A DNA stretch of 64,000 nt from Leptothrix sp. (in: b-proteobacteria) (GTDB lineage Bacteria; Pseudomonadota; Gammaproteobacteria; Burkholderiales; Burkholderiaceae_C). The stretch lies in the NCBI GenBank assembly GCA_013822685.1, contig PNKV01000007.1, positions 114,141-178,140 of the forward strand. The letters run 5' to 3'. The notes beneath the pieces are model-generated. The model worked only from the letters and a program-made list of their open reading frames with translations. It searched no databases and had not been told where the DNA came from. Position 1 is the first letter of the stretch. Each line of letters begins with the position of its first letter. Positions 25,933 through 36,744 of the stretch are shown piece by piece. A program made the translations under genes and the position numbers.

Positions 25933-27042
25933 TTAGAACGAATGCTTAACGCCAACCGAGAAGTTGGTGGCAGTGACTTTCTCAGCGTCGTACTGCACGC
26001 GTTCAGCGCCCACAGCGGCATACGCCGAAGTGCGCTTGGAAAGGTTGTGCTGATAAGCCAAGCTCAGGTCACGCACCTTGACTTCGTCGGGGCCCAGGTC
26101 CAGCTTGTTTTGGCCAAAGGAAACCAGCACCGAACCATCGGTCGTCACTGGGATGCCAGCGCCAACTTGGAAGCGCTTGACCTTGGTGTCGTCAAGCGCG
26201 GCGTTCACAACTGGATCCTTGCCATCCAACGTGCTCTGGCCATATTGGCCATACAACTTCACAACACCGAAGTCGTAGCTGGCGCCCAGCAGGGCATTGC
26301 GGCTCTTGATCGCAGGACCAGTGACGGCCAGCGAAGCTTCAGGGTTACGGACTTCACCGTACACCAGCGACAGGCCCAGAGGACCTGCTTCGTAACGGGC
26401 GCTGATAGCGGCGCCGCCACCGGCGTAGTTAGCTGCGGTGGCCTTTTGGTTTTCAGCCAGGCTGCCTTGAACCGACAGACTGAAACCGCTCAGGTTAGGT
26501 GTGGTGTAGGTGATGCTGTTGGCCCAGCTGGAAGCATCCAGGCCCAGGGGAGGGATGGTCACGCCAGCCAATGCGCCGACCTGTGCGCTCAGCGCGTTGG
26601 GACGGAACAGGGGCGAGTACGCTTGCGATTCACCGAAGGGGTTGAAAGCCTGGCCTTCCAACTTGAACAGGTTTTCAGCACGGCCCAGCTTCACGGCACC
26701 GAAGTCACCAGCCAGACCAATGTAGGCATTGCGGCTCCAGAAGGTCGAACCGCTTTGAGCACCGGTGTCCAGGCTGAGGCCGTTTTCCAGCTTGAAGAAG
26801 GCGCGCAAACCGCCGCCCAAGTCTTCCTGGCCCTTGAAGCCGAGGTAGCTTTGCGTCAGATCGCTGGAATCCACGCGAGCAGCGCCGGCCTTGGTAGCAG
26901 CGCCGGTCACAGGGTCGAGCGTGATGGTTTCCTTGCGGCCAACGGATGCGTCCAGCGTGCCGTACAGGGTAACTTGGGCTTGGGCAGCCATGGCCACCAG
27001 GGTCAGTGCAGCAGCGGCCACAACATTTTTCTTAGCGAACAT
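25933..27042 (-). CDS. Outer-membrane porin (gram-negative general porin)
   Basis: A 369-residue porin with signal peptide MFAKKNVVAAAALTLVAMAA, cleaved before QVTLYG. Domain blocks match the neighbouring porins: YLGFKGQEDLGGGLRAFFKL, FWSRNAYIGLAGDFGAVKLG, KRTSAYAAVGAER and terminal SF. The ATG at 27042 has AGGAG. It is first in a tandem array of three, presumably formed by duplication. About 250 bases upstream (27043-27292) hold only its promoter region and that of the divergent DUF2834-like gene. Confidence 0.93.
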   Translation of the reverse strand: MFAKKNVVAAAALTLVAMAAQAQVTLYGTLDASVGRKETITLDPVTGAATKAGAARVDSSDLTQSYLGFKGQEDLGGGLRAFFKLENGLSLDTGAQSGSTFWSRNAYIGLAGDFGAVKLGRAENLFKLEGQAFNPFGESQAYSPLFRPNALSAQVGALAGVTIPPLGLDASSWANSITYTTPNLSGFSLSVQGSLAENQKATAANYAGGGAAISARYEAGPLGLSLVYGEVRNPEASLAVTGPAIKSRNALLGASYDFGVVKLYGQYGQSTLDGKDPVVNAALDDTKVKRFQVGAGIPVTTDGSVLVSFGQNKLDLGPDEVKVRDLSLAYQHNLSKRTSAYAAVGAERVQYDAEKVTATNFSVGVKHSF

Positions 27043-27292
27043 GAAATCTCCTAACATTGATGGAATCTTGCCCCAATGCACCATAATTGTGCATCGAGTT
27101 CGCGACATCGAGCGTCGTCAACACTGATTCTTACGTGTCGTTTCGCGTATTCCCGTATGCACGCACCAATTTCACCCATCAGGGGGATGAAAAGGGCCAA
27201 ATCCGTTTCAAAAACGCAACGAAATGGTGCGGGCGCGCGTTCAATGCGGGCTGAATAGGACATTCCAACCGCCCAACAATGTCGAGGCTCCC

Positions 27293-27646
27293 ATGCAAGC
27301 TTCCCTGTTCCGAGCCCTGCTGATCCTCATCGCTACCGGGTTCACCCTGGCGTTTGCCCTGGTGGTGGTGCCGCCATTGATTGAAAGCCGTGATGTGCTG
27401 GGCGCGCTGCTGGCGGGTTTCGTGAACCCCTATGCGGCTGGCTATGCCATCGACACCATTTCCTGCTGGTGCGTGCTCACCGCGTGGGTGGTTCACGAGG
27501 CCCGCGCCAAGGGCGTGCGCCATGGCTGGATCGCCGTGCTGCTGGGCCTGGTGCCCGGCGTGGCCACGGGTTTCGCGGTCTACCTGCTGCTGCGCATGAA
27601 TCAGGAAGCTCAGGCCGCCAACACCGCCAAGATCTCGGCCCCGTAG
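27293..27646 (+). CDS. Small membrane protein, DUF2834-like
   Basis: A 117-residue protein with three predicted membrane helices (about 6-27, 40-62, 75-100). The segment [24 protein letters not shown], just over twenty residues, is typical of DUF2834, a family of unknown function; I recognise it with moderate certainty. The ATG at 27293 follows a weak GAGG. Its 3' end overlaps the convergent recQ 3' end by 37 bases, so the last residues of both are encoded on opposite strands of the same DNA. Confidence 0.72.
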   Translation: MQASLFRALLILIATGFTLAFALVVVPPLIESRDVLGALLAGFVNPYAAGYAIDTISCWCVLTAWVVHEARAKGVRHGWIAVLLGLVPGVATGFAVYLLLRMNQEAQAANTAKISAP

Positions 27647-29490
27647 GCCTCCAGCTTTTTGGCGCCGACACCGCTGATGCCGCTCAACTCGCCCAGGGTT
27701 TGCGGCGCGACGCGGGCCATTTCGGCCAAGGTGGCGTCGTTGAAGACGATGTAGGCGGGCAGGTTGTGTTCGCGCGCCACCTCGCTGCGCCAGGCTTTGA
27801 GCGATTGGAAGCGGACCAGGGCCTCGCCCACCAGGTCTTTGGGGGCCCCGGCAGCCGCCTTGCCACCGGATGAGGTGCGCGCGGTTTTGGCACGCTTGGG
27901 CGCATCAGCGGCTTCCCGCAGGATAAGTTGCACCTCACCCTTCAACACAGCGCGGGCACTGTCGGCCAAGACCAGGGTGTTGAACTCGCCTTCGGCCACG
28001 ACATGGCCCAGGGCCACCAGTTGGCGCAGCACCGCCCGCCATTGGTTTTCGCTCAGGTCGGCTCCAATGCCAAAGGTGCTCAGGCTGTGGTGGCCGTGTT
28101 GCTCGACCTTGTCGGTGCGCTTGCCACGCAGCACGTCGATCAGGTGGCCCGCACCGAAGCGCTGCTGGCCGTGCTGCCAGAAGCGGTAGATGCCGCTGAG
28201 CATCTTGCGGCAGGCCTCGGTGGCGTCCCAGGTGATGGGTGGTTTGAGGCAGTTGTCGCAGTTGCCACAGGGTTGGCTGTCTTCGCCAAAGTAGGACAGC
28301 AGGCGCACGCGGCGGCAATCGTGGGCTTCGGCCAAGGCCAGCAGCGCGTCGAGCTTGCCGCGCTGGATGCGCTTGAAATCGTCGCTGGCCGGGCTTTCGT
28401 CGATCATGCGGCGCTGGTTGACGACATCGGCCAGGCCGTAGGTCAGCCAGGCATCGGCCTCCAGGCCATCGCGGCCCGCACGGCCGGTTTCCTGGTAATA
28501 CCCTTCGATGTTCTTGGGCAGATCCAAGTGGGCCACGAAGCGCACATCGGGCTTGTCGATGCCCATGCCAAAGGCGATGGTGGCCACCATGACGATGCCG
28601 TCTTCGCGCAAAAAACGGTCCTGGTTCTTGCGGCGCAGGCCGGAATCCAGCCCGGCGTGGTACGGCAAGGCGTTGACACCCTGCCCTGCCAGCCATTCGG
28701 CGGTTTCTTCGACTTTTTTGCGCGACTGGCAGTAGACGACACCAGCGTCGCCATCGTGCTCATCGCGAATGAACCGCAGCAACTGGTCGCGCGGGTTGGT
28801 CTTTTCAACCAGGGTGTAACGGATGTTGGGCCGGTCGAAGCTGCTGATGAAGACGCGGGCGTCTTGCAGCTTCAGGCGCTCGATCATGTCGGCGCGGGTG
28901 TGGTCGTCGGCGGTGGCCGTGAGCGCCAGGCGCGGCACGTCCGGAAAGCGTTCGTGCAGCATGCTGAGCTGCAGGTAGTCTTCGCGGAAGTCGTGGCCCC
29001 ACTGGCTGACGCAATGCGCTTCGTCGATGGCGAACAGGCTGAGCAAACCGCGTTCGTGCAGGCTGGCCAGTTGTGCCTGGAAGCGCAGGTTGGTGATGCG
29101 CTCGGGCGCGGCGTAGAGCATGACCAGGCGGCCAGACATCATCTCGCGCTCGATGCGTTGGGCATCTTCCTGGCTGTGGCTGCTGTTCAAGAAAGCAGCG
29201 TGCACGCCGGCTTCTTCCAGCGCGCCGACCTGGTCGTGCATCAAGGCAATGAGGGGCGAGACCACGATGGTGACGCCCTTGCCTTCGCGGTGCCGCGCAA
29301 TGGCGGGCACCTGGTAGCAAAGGCTTTTGCCGCCGCCGGTGGGCATGAGCACCAAGGCATCGCCGCCGCCCAGGGCGTGGTCCACGATGGCTTTTTGCTG
29401 GCCCCGGAAAGCGCCGTAGCCGAACACTTCTTGCAGGATGGCCTCGGCCGAGGTGGCGGGGGTCTGTGGATTCAGAGCTGTGGCAGACAC
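27610..29490 (-). CDS. recQ: ATP-dependent DNA helicase RecQ
   Basis: A 3'-5' DNA helicase of recombination and repair. It is 626 residues: helicase domain with Walker A MPTGGGKS (49-56) and DEAH (156-159), the second RecA lobe ([13 protein letters not shown]), and the RecQ-Ct zinc site starting [12 protein letters not shown] and ending CGNCDNC. The C-terminal HRDC domain ends [20 protein letters not shown]. The start is GTG at 29490; the reading frame fits the family length. It is divergent from mmsA. Confidence 0.96.
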   Translation of the reverse strand: MSATALNPQTPATSAEAILQEVFGYGAFRGQQKAIVDHALGGGDALVLMPTGGGKSLCYQVPAIARHREGKGVTIVVSPLIALMHDQVGALEEAGVHAAFLNSSHSQEDAQRIEREMMSGRLVMLYAAPERITNLRFQAQLASLHERGLLSLFAIDEAHCVSQWGHDFREDYLQLSMLHERFPDVPRLALTATADDHTRADMIERLKLQDARVFISSFDRPNIRYTLVEKTNPRDQLLRFIRDEHDGDAGVVYCQSRKKVEETAEWLAGQGVNALPYHAGLDSGLRRKNQDRFLREDGIVMVATIAFGMGIDKPDVRFVAHLDLPKNIEGYYQETGRAGRDGLEADAWLTYGLADVVNQRRMIDESPASDDFKRIQRGKLDALLALAEAHDCRRVRLLSYFGEDSQPCGNCDNCLKPPITWDATEACRKMLSGIYRFWQHGQQRFGAGHLIDVLRGKRTDKVEQHGHHSLSTFGIGADLSENQWRAVLRQLVALGHVVAEGEFNTLVLADSARAVLKGEVQLILREAADAPKRAKTARTSSGGKAAAGAPKDLVGEALVRFQSLKAWRSEVAREHNLPAYIVFNDATLAEMARVAPQTLGELSGISGVGAKKLEAYGAEILAVLAA

Positions 29491-29576
29491 GGACGGTGCG
29501 AGCAGAAGGGCAAAAGATGGGATCGACCCGCATTGTGGGCCATCATTGAGCCATCGACACCAATTCGGAGAACCTC

Positions 29577-31074
<1,498 letters not shown>

Positions 31075-31094
<20 letters not shown>

Positions 31095-31839
31095 CCTGGC
31101 CGGCCACGAAGGCCTTGAGTTCACCGGGCTGAAAGCGCGTCCAGACCTCGTCGGACGTGAGCGGCTCGGTGGCGATGACGGCCACGCGGTCGTCTTGGGA
31201 GGTCAGATCCTCGAAGTTCAGGCTCATGTCCTGGTCTTGCAGGCGGGCCATGCCGAACGGGGCCTGGCGCACCAGGTAGTGCAGGTTGGTGGAGCAATGC
31301 GCCCACAAGGCATCGCCCTGGCTGAGCATGAAGTTGAAGGTGCCGTGTTTGGCAATGGCGGGCACCAGTTCGCGCAGGGTGTCGGTCAGCGCTTCAATGG
31401 TGGGCAGGCTGGCGTGGTGCTTGGCCAGCTCTTGCAGCAGCCAGCAGAAGGCTTGCTCGCTGTCAGTGTCGCCCACTGGCCTGAAGGCGGCGTGCAGCTT
31501 GGGCGCGAAGCCTTTCAGATCGCCGTTGTGGGCAAACACCCAGTAGCGGCCCCACAGCTCGCGCACGAAGGGGTGGCAGTTCTCCAGCGCGACCCGGCCT
31601 TGCGTGGCCTTGCGGATGTGGGCGATCACGTTCTGGCTTTTGATCGGGTATTGCTTGACCAGCTCAGCCACGGGGGATTCGCTGGCAGCGGCATGGTCGA
31701 CGAACAGGCGCACGCCCCGGCCTTCGAAAAAGGCGATGCCGAAACCATCGCAGTGCTCGTGCGCGCGGGTGGCAAATCCGGTAAAACTGAAAACTATGTC
31801 AGTGGGGGTGTTGCAGTTCATGCCCAGCAGTTGGCACAT
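31075..31839 (-). CDS. Class II glutamine amidotransferase (YafJ-like)
   Basis: A 254-residue stand-alone GATase-II domain: Cys2 becomes the N-terminal nucleophile after removal of Met ([12 protein letters not shown]). Other active-site blocks are [19 protein letters not shown] and FAHNGDL. It resembles E. coli YafJ, whose function is unclear but which is placed with gamma-glutamyl-handling amidotransferases. The ATG at 31839 has a strong AAGGAG; the longer frame would destroy the N-terminal Cys. It is convergent with mmsA. Confidence 0.9.
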
Positions 31840-31972
31840 ATCGTCTCCTTGTGGGCGAATGCTACGCCACACCCTCTTACTGGCGAACCCGAAATGGGGA
31901 CTGGGCGTGCGCGGGCCCCTTGGGCATAATCGCTGAAGTTATTTTCGAATTCACCGAGTCAGGAATCAGGCC

Positions 31973-32515
31973 ATGGCCTCCATCAACAAAGTCATCATCA
32001 TCGGCAACCTGGGTCGCGACCCGGAAGTGCGCTACGCCCCGAGCGGCGCCGCCATGTGCAATGTATCGGTTGCCACCACGCGCAACTGGAAAGACAAGAC
32101 CAGCGGCGACAAGGTTGAAGAAACCGAATGGCACCGCGTGGTGTTCTACGACCGCCTGGCCGAAATCGCGGGTGAATACCTGAAAAAAGGCAGCCCCGTG
32201 TACGTGGAAGGCCGCCTGAAGACCCGCAAGTGGCAGGACAAGGACGGCAAGGACACCTACACGACTGAAATCGTGGCCGACCAGATGCAATTGCTGGGTG
32301 GGCGTGATGGCGGCGGCGGTGGCCGCAGTGGTGGTGGTGGCGGTTATGGCGGCAACGCCGGTGGCGGCCAGCAAGGTGGCGATGACTTCAGCCAGGATGC
32401 GCCTTCGGCCGCGCCCAGCCGTCCTGCGGCGGCACGTCCGGCACCGGCTTCGCGCCCCGCGCCGCAAAAGTCGTCGACCGGGTTTGATGACATGGATGAC
32501 GACATCCCCTTCTGA
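31973..32515 (+). CDS. ssb: Single-stranded DNA-binding protein
   Basis: A 180-residue SSB. The OB fold is about residues 1-112 ([56 protein letters not shown]). A glycine-rich then Ala/Pro-rich linker covers 113-170, and the acidic tip DDMDDDIPF recruits partner proteins. A CATAAT -10-like box lies about 45 bases upstream. In many Burkholderiales ssb follows uvrA and an MFS gene; here uvrA is far away, so the order is rearranged. A terminator follows. Confidence 0.97.
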   Translation: MASINKVIIIGNLGRDPEVRYAPSGAAMCNVSVATTRNWKDKTSGDKVEETEWHRVVFYDRLAEIAGEYLKKGSPVYVEGRLKTRKWQDKDGKDTYTTEIVADQMQLLGGRDGGGGGRSGGGGGYGGNAGGGQQGGDDFSQDAPSAAPSRPAAARPAPASRPAPQKSSTGFDDMDDDIPF

Positions 32516-32546
32516 CTTGGAACAACTTGCCGCATTGGCAAGGCCG

Positions 32547-32578
32547 AAGCCCGTTGCGCTTGAGTGACGGGCTTTTTT
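32547..32578 (+). terminator. Terminator after ssb
   Basis: Stem AAGCCCGT/ACGGGCTT with a 12-base loop, followed by a run of T residues, 32 bases past the ssb stop. Confidence 0.88.
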
Positions 32579-32701
32579 CATGGCGGCTGCTTCGGCGCGC
32601 CACCCCTAGGATGAAGCGCGCACAACGCAGACTAGGGATGGCCGGCAAAAATGGCCCGGGCAGGATGAACACCTCACTCATCAACTGTCATTGGAAACAC
32701 C

Positions 32702-32860
32702 ATGAACAAGTACTTCCGCTCCATCAAGCTTCAAGCCGTGGTTCTCATCACAGGCGCCTTGCTGTCGACCAGCGCCTTCTCCATGGGCCGCCATGACGCG
32801 CCTTGCGATGGCTTCATGGATTGCATCTACACCGCCTACTGGTACGCCTTCCTGCGCTGA
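32702..32860 (+). CDS. Small secreted peptide, uncharacterised
   Basis: A 52-residue reading frame: MNKYFRSIKLQ, a hydrophobic core VVLITGALL and a likely cleavage after SAFS (about residue 27). This leaves a roughly 25-residue mature peptide, MGRHDAPCDGFMDCIYTAYW followed by YAFLR. The mature part has two Cys five residues apart (possible disulfide) and an aromatic tail. It has only a weak GGAA before the ATG. It ends one base from the stop of the convergent HRI1-like gene. I do not recognise a family; the clear signal-peptide architecture argues that it is real. Confidence 0.6.
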   Translation: MNKYFRSIKLQAVVLITGALLSTSAFSMGRHDAPCDGFMDCIYTAYWYAFLR

Positions 32861-32861
32861 G

Positions 32862-33563
32862 TCAAGCGGCGGGTTCCAGCTCTGGGAGCGTTGAATGATG
32901 GCGGGGCCAGCGCAGGCCCTCCGCACCGTCGAGCACGCCGAAAGAGACCTCGAAATCCAACAGACTTGAAGCCTGCATGGGGTGCCTGGCCAACACCTCG
33001 CCCAAGGTGTCGCCCGGCATGGTACCGGCAGGCCACGCCATCGTGCGGGGCCGAACTTGCATGATGTAGCGGCCTGCGGTCAGGATCCTGGTGACCCGCG
33101 CAGGGTCGTGCCCATCGGCTTGCTCTCGGAACGTGCATGCGCCGATGGAGTCCGGCAAGCGCTCCCACACCTCGCGGTACACGCCATGCACGCCGGTTTC
33201 GATGACGCGGTCGTCAGACTCGAAGACCATCCAGCCAGCATCGGGCGACACGCCTGGCGGCTGGTAGTCCACATGGCGGTACCAGGTGCAGATTTCGTCC
33301 TCATGCGGTGAGCGCCGCTCCACTTGCGTGATGCCACAAAATCCGCTTTGCAAAGCCAGGGCTTGATGTTGCGCCGCGCTCAAGGTGGCCAACGGTGCTT
33401 TGCTGCGGCCCACCCGCGCGGCTTGCGGGATGCGCAGGTCGGCATGCCACAGGTCGGTCTGCATCCACAAGACCAAGCTGGTGTCGTCGCGGTGCGTGGG
33501 CGTCTCCAGCAAGGTGCGTGACCAGACGCCACGGTAGCGCTCGGGCACGGGCTGGTGGCTCAT
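32862..33563 (-). CDS. Uncharacterised protein, HRI1/lipocalin-like
   Basis: A 233-residue soluble protein, last gene of the riboswitch-led operon. Its ATG overlaps the stop of the metallo-hydrolase gene by 4 bases (ATGA). Sequence is tryptophan-rich and beta-like: YRGVWSRTLLETP, SLVLWMQTDLWHADLRIP, GFCGITQVERR, WMVFESDDRVIETG. This pattern resembles proteins related to the HRI1 family, a double lipocalin-like fold of unknown role; I am only moderately sure. The translational coupling suggests its job is tied to the hydrolases before it, perhaps binding a small substrate. Confidence 0.7.
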   Translation of the reverse strand: MSHQPVPERYRGVWSRTLLETPTHRDDTSLVLWMQTDLWHADLRIPQAARVGRSKAPLATLSAAQHQALALQSGFCGITQVERRSPHEDEICTWYRHVDYQPPGVSPDAGWMVFESDDRVIETGVHGVYREVWERLPDSIGACTFREQADGHDPARVTRILTAGRYIMQVRPRTMAWPAGTMPGDTLGEVLARHPMQASSLLDFEVSFGVLDGAEGLRWPRHHSTLPELEPAA

Positions 33564-34360
33564 TCACAGGCCCCCGGGAAGGCGGGCAAGGTGCGGTAAA
33601 AGGCCAGGTCGTGGTTGGGCCAGATCCACGCACCGGTGTCGCGCGCCACGGCCTTGAGCTTGCGGATGCTGTCGATGGCTTGCTGCTCGCGCCCCAGCCA
33701 CAAGGTGCCCGGGGCCACTTCGTCGTCGATGTTCTCTTGCAGATCGGCCGCATCACCGGCCAGCAAGATGGGCGGGCCTTTTGGCATCTCGATGAGCATC
33801 GACATGTGGCCCACAGTGTGGCCAGGCGTGGACACGGCGTGCACGCCGGGCACCACCGTGTATTCGCCTTGCCGGGTGGTGAAGGGGATGGGATGACCTG
33901 AGTCGTCTACCAGGTCGTCGGCGAAGACCACGCCATCGGCCCCACTGCGCGCCAGTTCATCGTGTTGCACATGGATCTCGGCACCGCAACCGCAGCGGCG
34001 CAGGTCTTTGAGGCCGCCGGCGTGGTCGAAATGCAGGTGGCCGATGAAGATCAGGTCGACATCGGCGGGGCTCAGGCCCAATCGGGCCAGGTGGTGCGGG
34101 ATGCGCTGTTCATCGCGCATGTCGGGCGCGCCGAACTCAAAGACCTCAGGGTTGTAGTAACGCGCCCGGGCCACCGGATCATGGATCTTGGCGTGGTCAC
34201 AGCCCACGTCGTAGAGGATGCGGCCGTTGCTCGTTTCAATCAGGTAGGCCAGGATGGGCGCGTCGATCATCTGACCCATTCCGCGCTTGAAGGTCGAGAT
34301 GGATTTGTCGTAGCGGTGCGTGGCGGTGAGCAAGGGCCACAGCTTCTGGACGTGGCTCAT
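33560..34360 (-). CDS. Metallo-beta-lactamase-fold hydrolase (lactonase-like)
   Basis: A 266-residue MBL-fold enzyme with the dinuclear zinc motif HLHFDH at residues 108-113 and a later VSTPGHTVGHMS His ligand. The layout (LYDVGCDHAKIHDP near residues 50-62, NPEVFEFGAPDM) resembles N-acyl-homoserine lactonases of the AttM/BlcC type. In this operon it may instead hydrolyse a lactone, imide or cyclic intermediate. The ATG at 34360 overlaps the stop of the cysteine hydrolase gene by 4 bases. The upstream frame extension is out-of-frame coding sequence of that gene and is rejected. Confidence 0.82.
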   Translation of the reverse strand: MSHVQKLWPLLTATHRYDKSISTFKRGMGQMIDAPILAYLIETSNGRILYDVGCDHAKIHDPVARARYYNPEVFEFGAPDMRDEQRIPHHLARLGLSPADVDLIFIGHLHFDHAGGLKDLRRCGCGAEIHVQHDELARSGADGVVFADDLVDDSGHPIPFTTRQGEYTVVPGVHAVSTPGHTVGHMSMLIEMPKGPPILLAGDAADLQENIDDEVAPGTLWLGREQQAIDSIRKLKAVARDTGAWIWPNHDLAFYRTLPAFPGACE

Positions 34361-35022
34361 GCGGTCGATTCCTTCGGTGCCATCGTCGTCATGGCGGTGA
34401 CCACGGCTTCGGTGCCCAGCATTTTGCCAAAGAGGCCGCCTTCCACATCGATCATGGCCAAGGCCGGGGCTTGCAGCGCGGGGTCGCTGGCGGCGCAGGC
34501 ATCGCCCACGGTGGTGCAGGCCAGGCCCCGGTCCACGGCCTCGCGCAAGGTGGAGTGCACGCAAACTTCGGTGGTGACGCCGCAGACGATGAGGTGCGTG
34601 GTGCCGCGGTTGGCCAGCACCTGGGCCAGGTCGGTCTGGTGGAAGGCGCCATAGCCGGGCTTGTCGATCACGACCTCGCCGGGCCAAGGTGCCAGCTCGT
34701 CGATGAAGTCGTGGCCACGCTCACCGCGGATCAACAGGCGGCCCATGGGCCCTGCGGAGCCAATCGCAGCGCCTGCGCGGATGCTGCGCTGCAGCTTCTC
34801 GGGTGGGCAGTCGGACAAGTCGGGGCGGTGGCCTTCGCGGGTGTGGACCACCAACAGCCCGGCCGAGCGGGCCGCCTTCAGCAAGGCCTGGATGTGCGCG
34901 ATGGGCTGGGCCAGGCGCGCGGTGTCCAGCCCGGCTTGCGCGGCGTAGCCACCGGGCGCGCAGAAGTCGCGCTGCATGTCGATGACGATCAGCGCGGTGG
35001 CCTCACGTGGGTAGCGCGGCAT
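34357..35022 (-). CDS. Isochorismatase-like cysteine hydrolase
   Basis: A 221-residue hydrolase with the Asp-Lys-Cys triad: Asp15 (IVIDMQRDFC), Lys121 (VIDKPGYGAF) and Cys154 (VCGVTTEVCVHSTLREA). The family includes nicotinamidase, N-carbamoylsarcosine amidohydrolase, biuret hydrolase and guanylurea hydrolase. Those last three act on amide or amidino nitrogen compounds, which fits the adjacent creatininase-family gene and the ykkC-type leader. It starts inside the creatininase gene (20-base overlap); ATG codons at 35025 and 35022 are both possible after AAGGAG. The exact substrate is inference. Confidence 0.85.
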   Translation of the reverse strand: MPRYPREATALIVIDMQRDFCAPGGYAAQAGLDTARLAQPIAHIQALLKAARSAGLLVVHTREGHRPDLSDCPPEKLQRSIRAGAAIGSAGPMGRLLIRGERGHDFIDELAPWPGEVVIDKPGYGAFHQTDLAQVLANRGTTHLIVCGVTTEVCVHSTLREAVDRGLACTTVGDACAASDPALQAPALAMIDVEGGLFGKMLGTEAVVTAMTTMAPKESTA

Positions 35023-35794
35023 CATGCTTCTCCTTGAAACCGGTGGCCATGGCCTGGGCGATGCGTTGAGCCACTTCTTGTGCCATGAGCTTGCCCTTGC
35101 CGGCATCGGCGCCCTTGGCCGACGACAACACGCCCGAGGCGGGCACCCACTCCGTGCGCGTGGGGTAGAGGTCGTAAGGCGGGAAGTCCACCGGGGGCTC
35201 GTCGGGGATGAGTTCAAGCCGGACCAAGGCAGGGTGGTAGTGCAGCATCATCGAGGTCTCGATGACGGCCGCGTGCTCCAAAGCGAAGCCCGGGAAGCCC
35301 TCGGGGAAAACATGGGCCAGGGTCTGCGGCGTCATGAAATCCCAGTACTCCAGGCGCATCACTTCAAGCTGGGCTTGGGGCCCCAGGTCACGCAGGCCCA
35401 GGTCAATGCCTTCGATCAGAAACCACTGGTTTTCGTAATGGCCATTGAGGATGACCAGGCGCTTGACGCCATGCCGCGCAAACTCGCGCACGGCATCGCG
35501 CACCGAGCCGATCAGGGTGGCGGCGTCCACGCTGGTGGTGCCGCAAAAATGCTGGCCACCGCCGCATTTGGGTTGCGACTTGTAGCCATAGGACAAGGTG
35601 GGCGCCACCAACGCGTTGCCCAGGCGGGCGGCATCGGCCGCGACGGCGCTGGACAGCAGGCCATCGGTGCCCAAGGGCAGGTGTGGCCCATGCTGCTCCA
35701 AGGCGCCCACAGGCAGCAGGATGGCGGGTTGCTCGGTCTGGACCAAGGCCTGGTAGTCCAGCCAGGAGAGCTCGTTCATGAAAACAGTGCGCAT
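35003..35794 (-). CDS. Creatininase-family amidohydrolase
   Basis: A 263-residue enzyme strikingly close to Pseudomonas creatinine amidohydrolase along its length. It keeps the metal ligands Glu33, His35 and Asp44 (VGALEQHGPHLPLGTD) and His119 and Glu121 (NGHYEN). It also keeps the YGYKSQ-K-GGG-H-F-GTTS block and the Trp of YWDF (Trp151). The second substrate-site Trp of true creatininase (GW-IEH) is Phe170 here, so the substrate may differ. It interconverts creatinine and creatine, or opens a related cyclic amide. The ATG at 35794 has AAGGAG. It is fifth in the operon, after the EamA transporter. Confidence 0.86.
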   Translation of the reverse strand: MRTVFMNELSWLDYQALVQTEQPAILLPVGALEQHGPHLPLGTDGLLSSAVAADAARLGNALVAPTLSYGYKSQPKCGGGQHFCGTTSVDAATLIGSVRDAVREFARHGVKRLVILNGHYENQWFLIEGIDLGLRDLGPQAQLEVMRLEYWDFMTPQTLAHVFPEGFPGFALEHAAVIETSMMLHYHPALVRLELIPDEPPVDFPPYDLYPTRTEWVPASGVLSSAKGADAGKGKLMAQEVAQRIAQAMATGFKEKHDAALPT

Positions 35795-35811
35795 CTGAAA
35801 ACTCCTTGAAC

Positions 35812-36735
35812 TCAGGTGGCTGCGGTGGGGGCAGTGGCAACGGGCGATGGCGAGGAAGCGGTGGCCTCCAGCAAGGCGGCCGCGGTGATCAGCGCGCCAC
35901 CGCACCATTCCCGAGCGCTGAGCTGTTCATCGCCCAGCCACGTGCTGGACAGCACGGCCACCAGCAACTCAGCGATCACGATCACGCCGGCCCGGCCGGC
36001 TTCCATGTGAGTCACGCCGAACTGCCAGGTGGCCGTGGCCAGCGCCAGCCAGATGAAGCCGTAGGCCAGCAAGCCCGCCCCCATCGCGGCCGAGGGCTGC
36101 ACCATGGCCGTGGGCGTGAGTTGCCAGGCCAGCATGACGGCCGAAATGGCCCCGCAACCCACGAACACCGTGACCGTCTTCGACAGCATGGGCACACCCT
36201 GCGCGGCCCGCGCAACGATGTTGTTGCCCGCGAAGCCCATGCCGGCCGACAAGGCCAGCAGGTCGGCCAGGCTGAAGGGTTGATCGAAAGCCGATGTACC
36301 ACCAATGACCATGAAGGCGCCGGCCAAAGCCAGTGCCACCGCCACGGCGCGACGCCCGCCAATGGCCTCGTTCAAGAAGATCTTGCCGCCCAGCACGGCC
36401 CACACCGGCGACAGGTAGAACAGCAGCATGACGCGCACCACCTGGCCCAGCACCAGCGCATTGACAAAAGCGGCATTGGCCCACCCGCCAATCAGCCCCA
36501 GCAAGATCAGCAACTTGAGTTGCCCGCGCCAATGGCCCCGCTCTCGCCACAAGAACGGCAGGCCGCACAAGCCCACGACCCCATAGATCAACAGCGCCAG
36601 CCAGGGCCCCGACAGGCCCGCGGCCGAGAACTGTTTGAGCGGCCACCACGACAGCCCCCACAAGGAAGACGAAAACAGCAGCACACACACGGGCAGCCAA
36701 GTCGGGGGCGGTGCAGGCAAGGTGGAGGCGCTCAT
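35812..36735 (-). CDS. EamA/DMT-family transporter
   Basis: A 307-residue membrane protein with about ten helices arranged as two EamA repeats (VCVLLFSSSLWGLSWWPLK at the start; VLGQVVRVMLLFYLSPVWAV and GRAGVIVIAELLVAVLSSTW at equivalent points). EamA belongs to the same superfamily as the small multidrug proteins that export guanidinium, which is notable behind a ykkC-type leader. It probably exports or imports a metabolite of this pathway; direction is unknown. The ATG at 36735 lies 9 bases after the SDR stop. Confidence 0.88.
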   Translation of the reverse strand: MSASTLPAPPPTWLPVCVLLFSSSLWGLSWWPLKQFSAAGLSGPWLALLIYGVVGLCGLPFLWRERGHWRGQLKLLILLGLIGGWANAAFVNALVLGQVVRVMLLFYLSPVWAVLGGKIFLNEAIGGRRAVAVALALAGAFMVIGGTSAFDQPFSLADLLALSAGMGFAGNNIVARAAQGVPMLSKTVTVFVGCGAISAVMLAWQLTPTAMVQPSAAMGAGLLAYGFIWLALATATWQFGVTHMEAGRAGVIVIAELLVAVLSSTWLGDEQLSAREWCGGALITAAALLEATASSPSPVATAPTAAT

Positions 36736-36744
36736 GTCAGGCGG

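Noticed and set aside
23383..27042. Porin array as a phase-variable or recombining cassette
   Set aside because: The three porins share only family-level similarity by eye and no long exact repeats or site-specific recombination signals flank them.
34358..34687. Longer N terminus for the MBL-fold hydrolase
   Set aside because: The extension is Arg/His/Pro-rich out-of-frame translation of the overlapping cysteine hydrolase gene.
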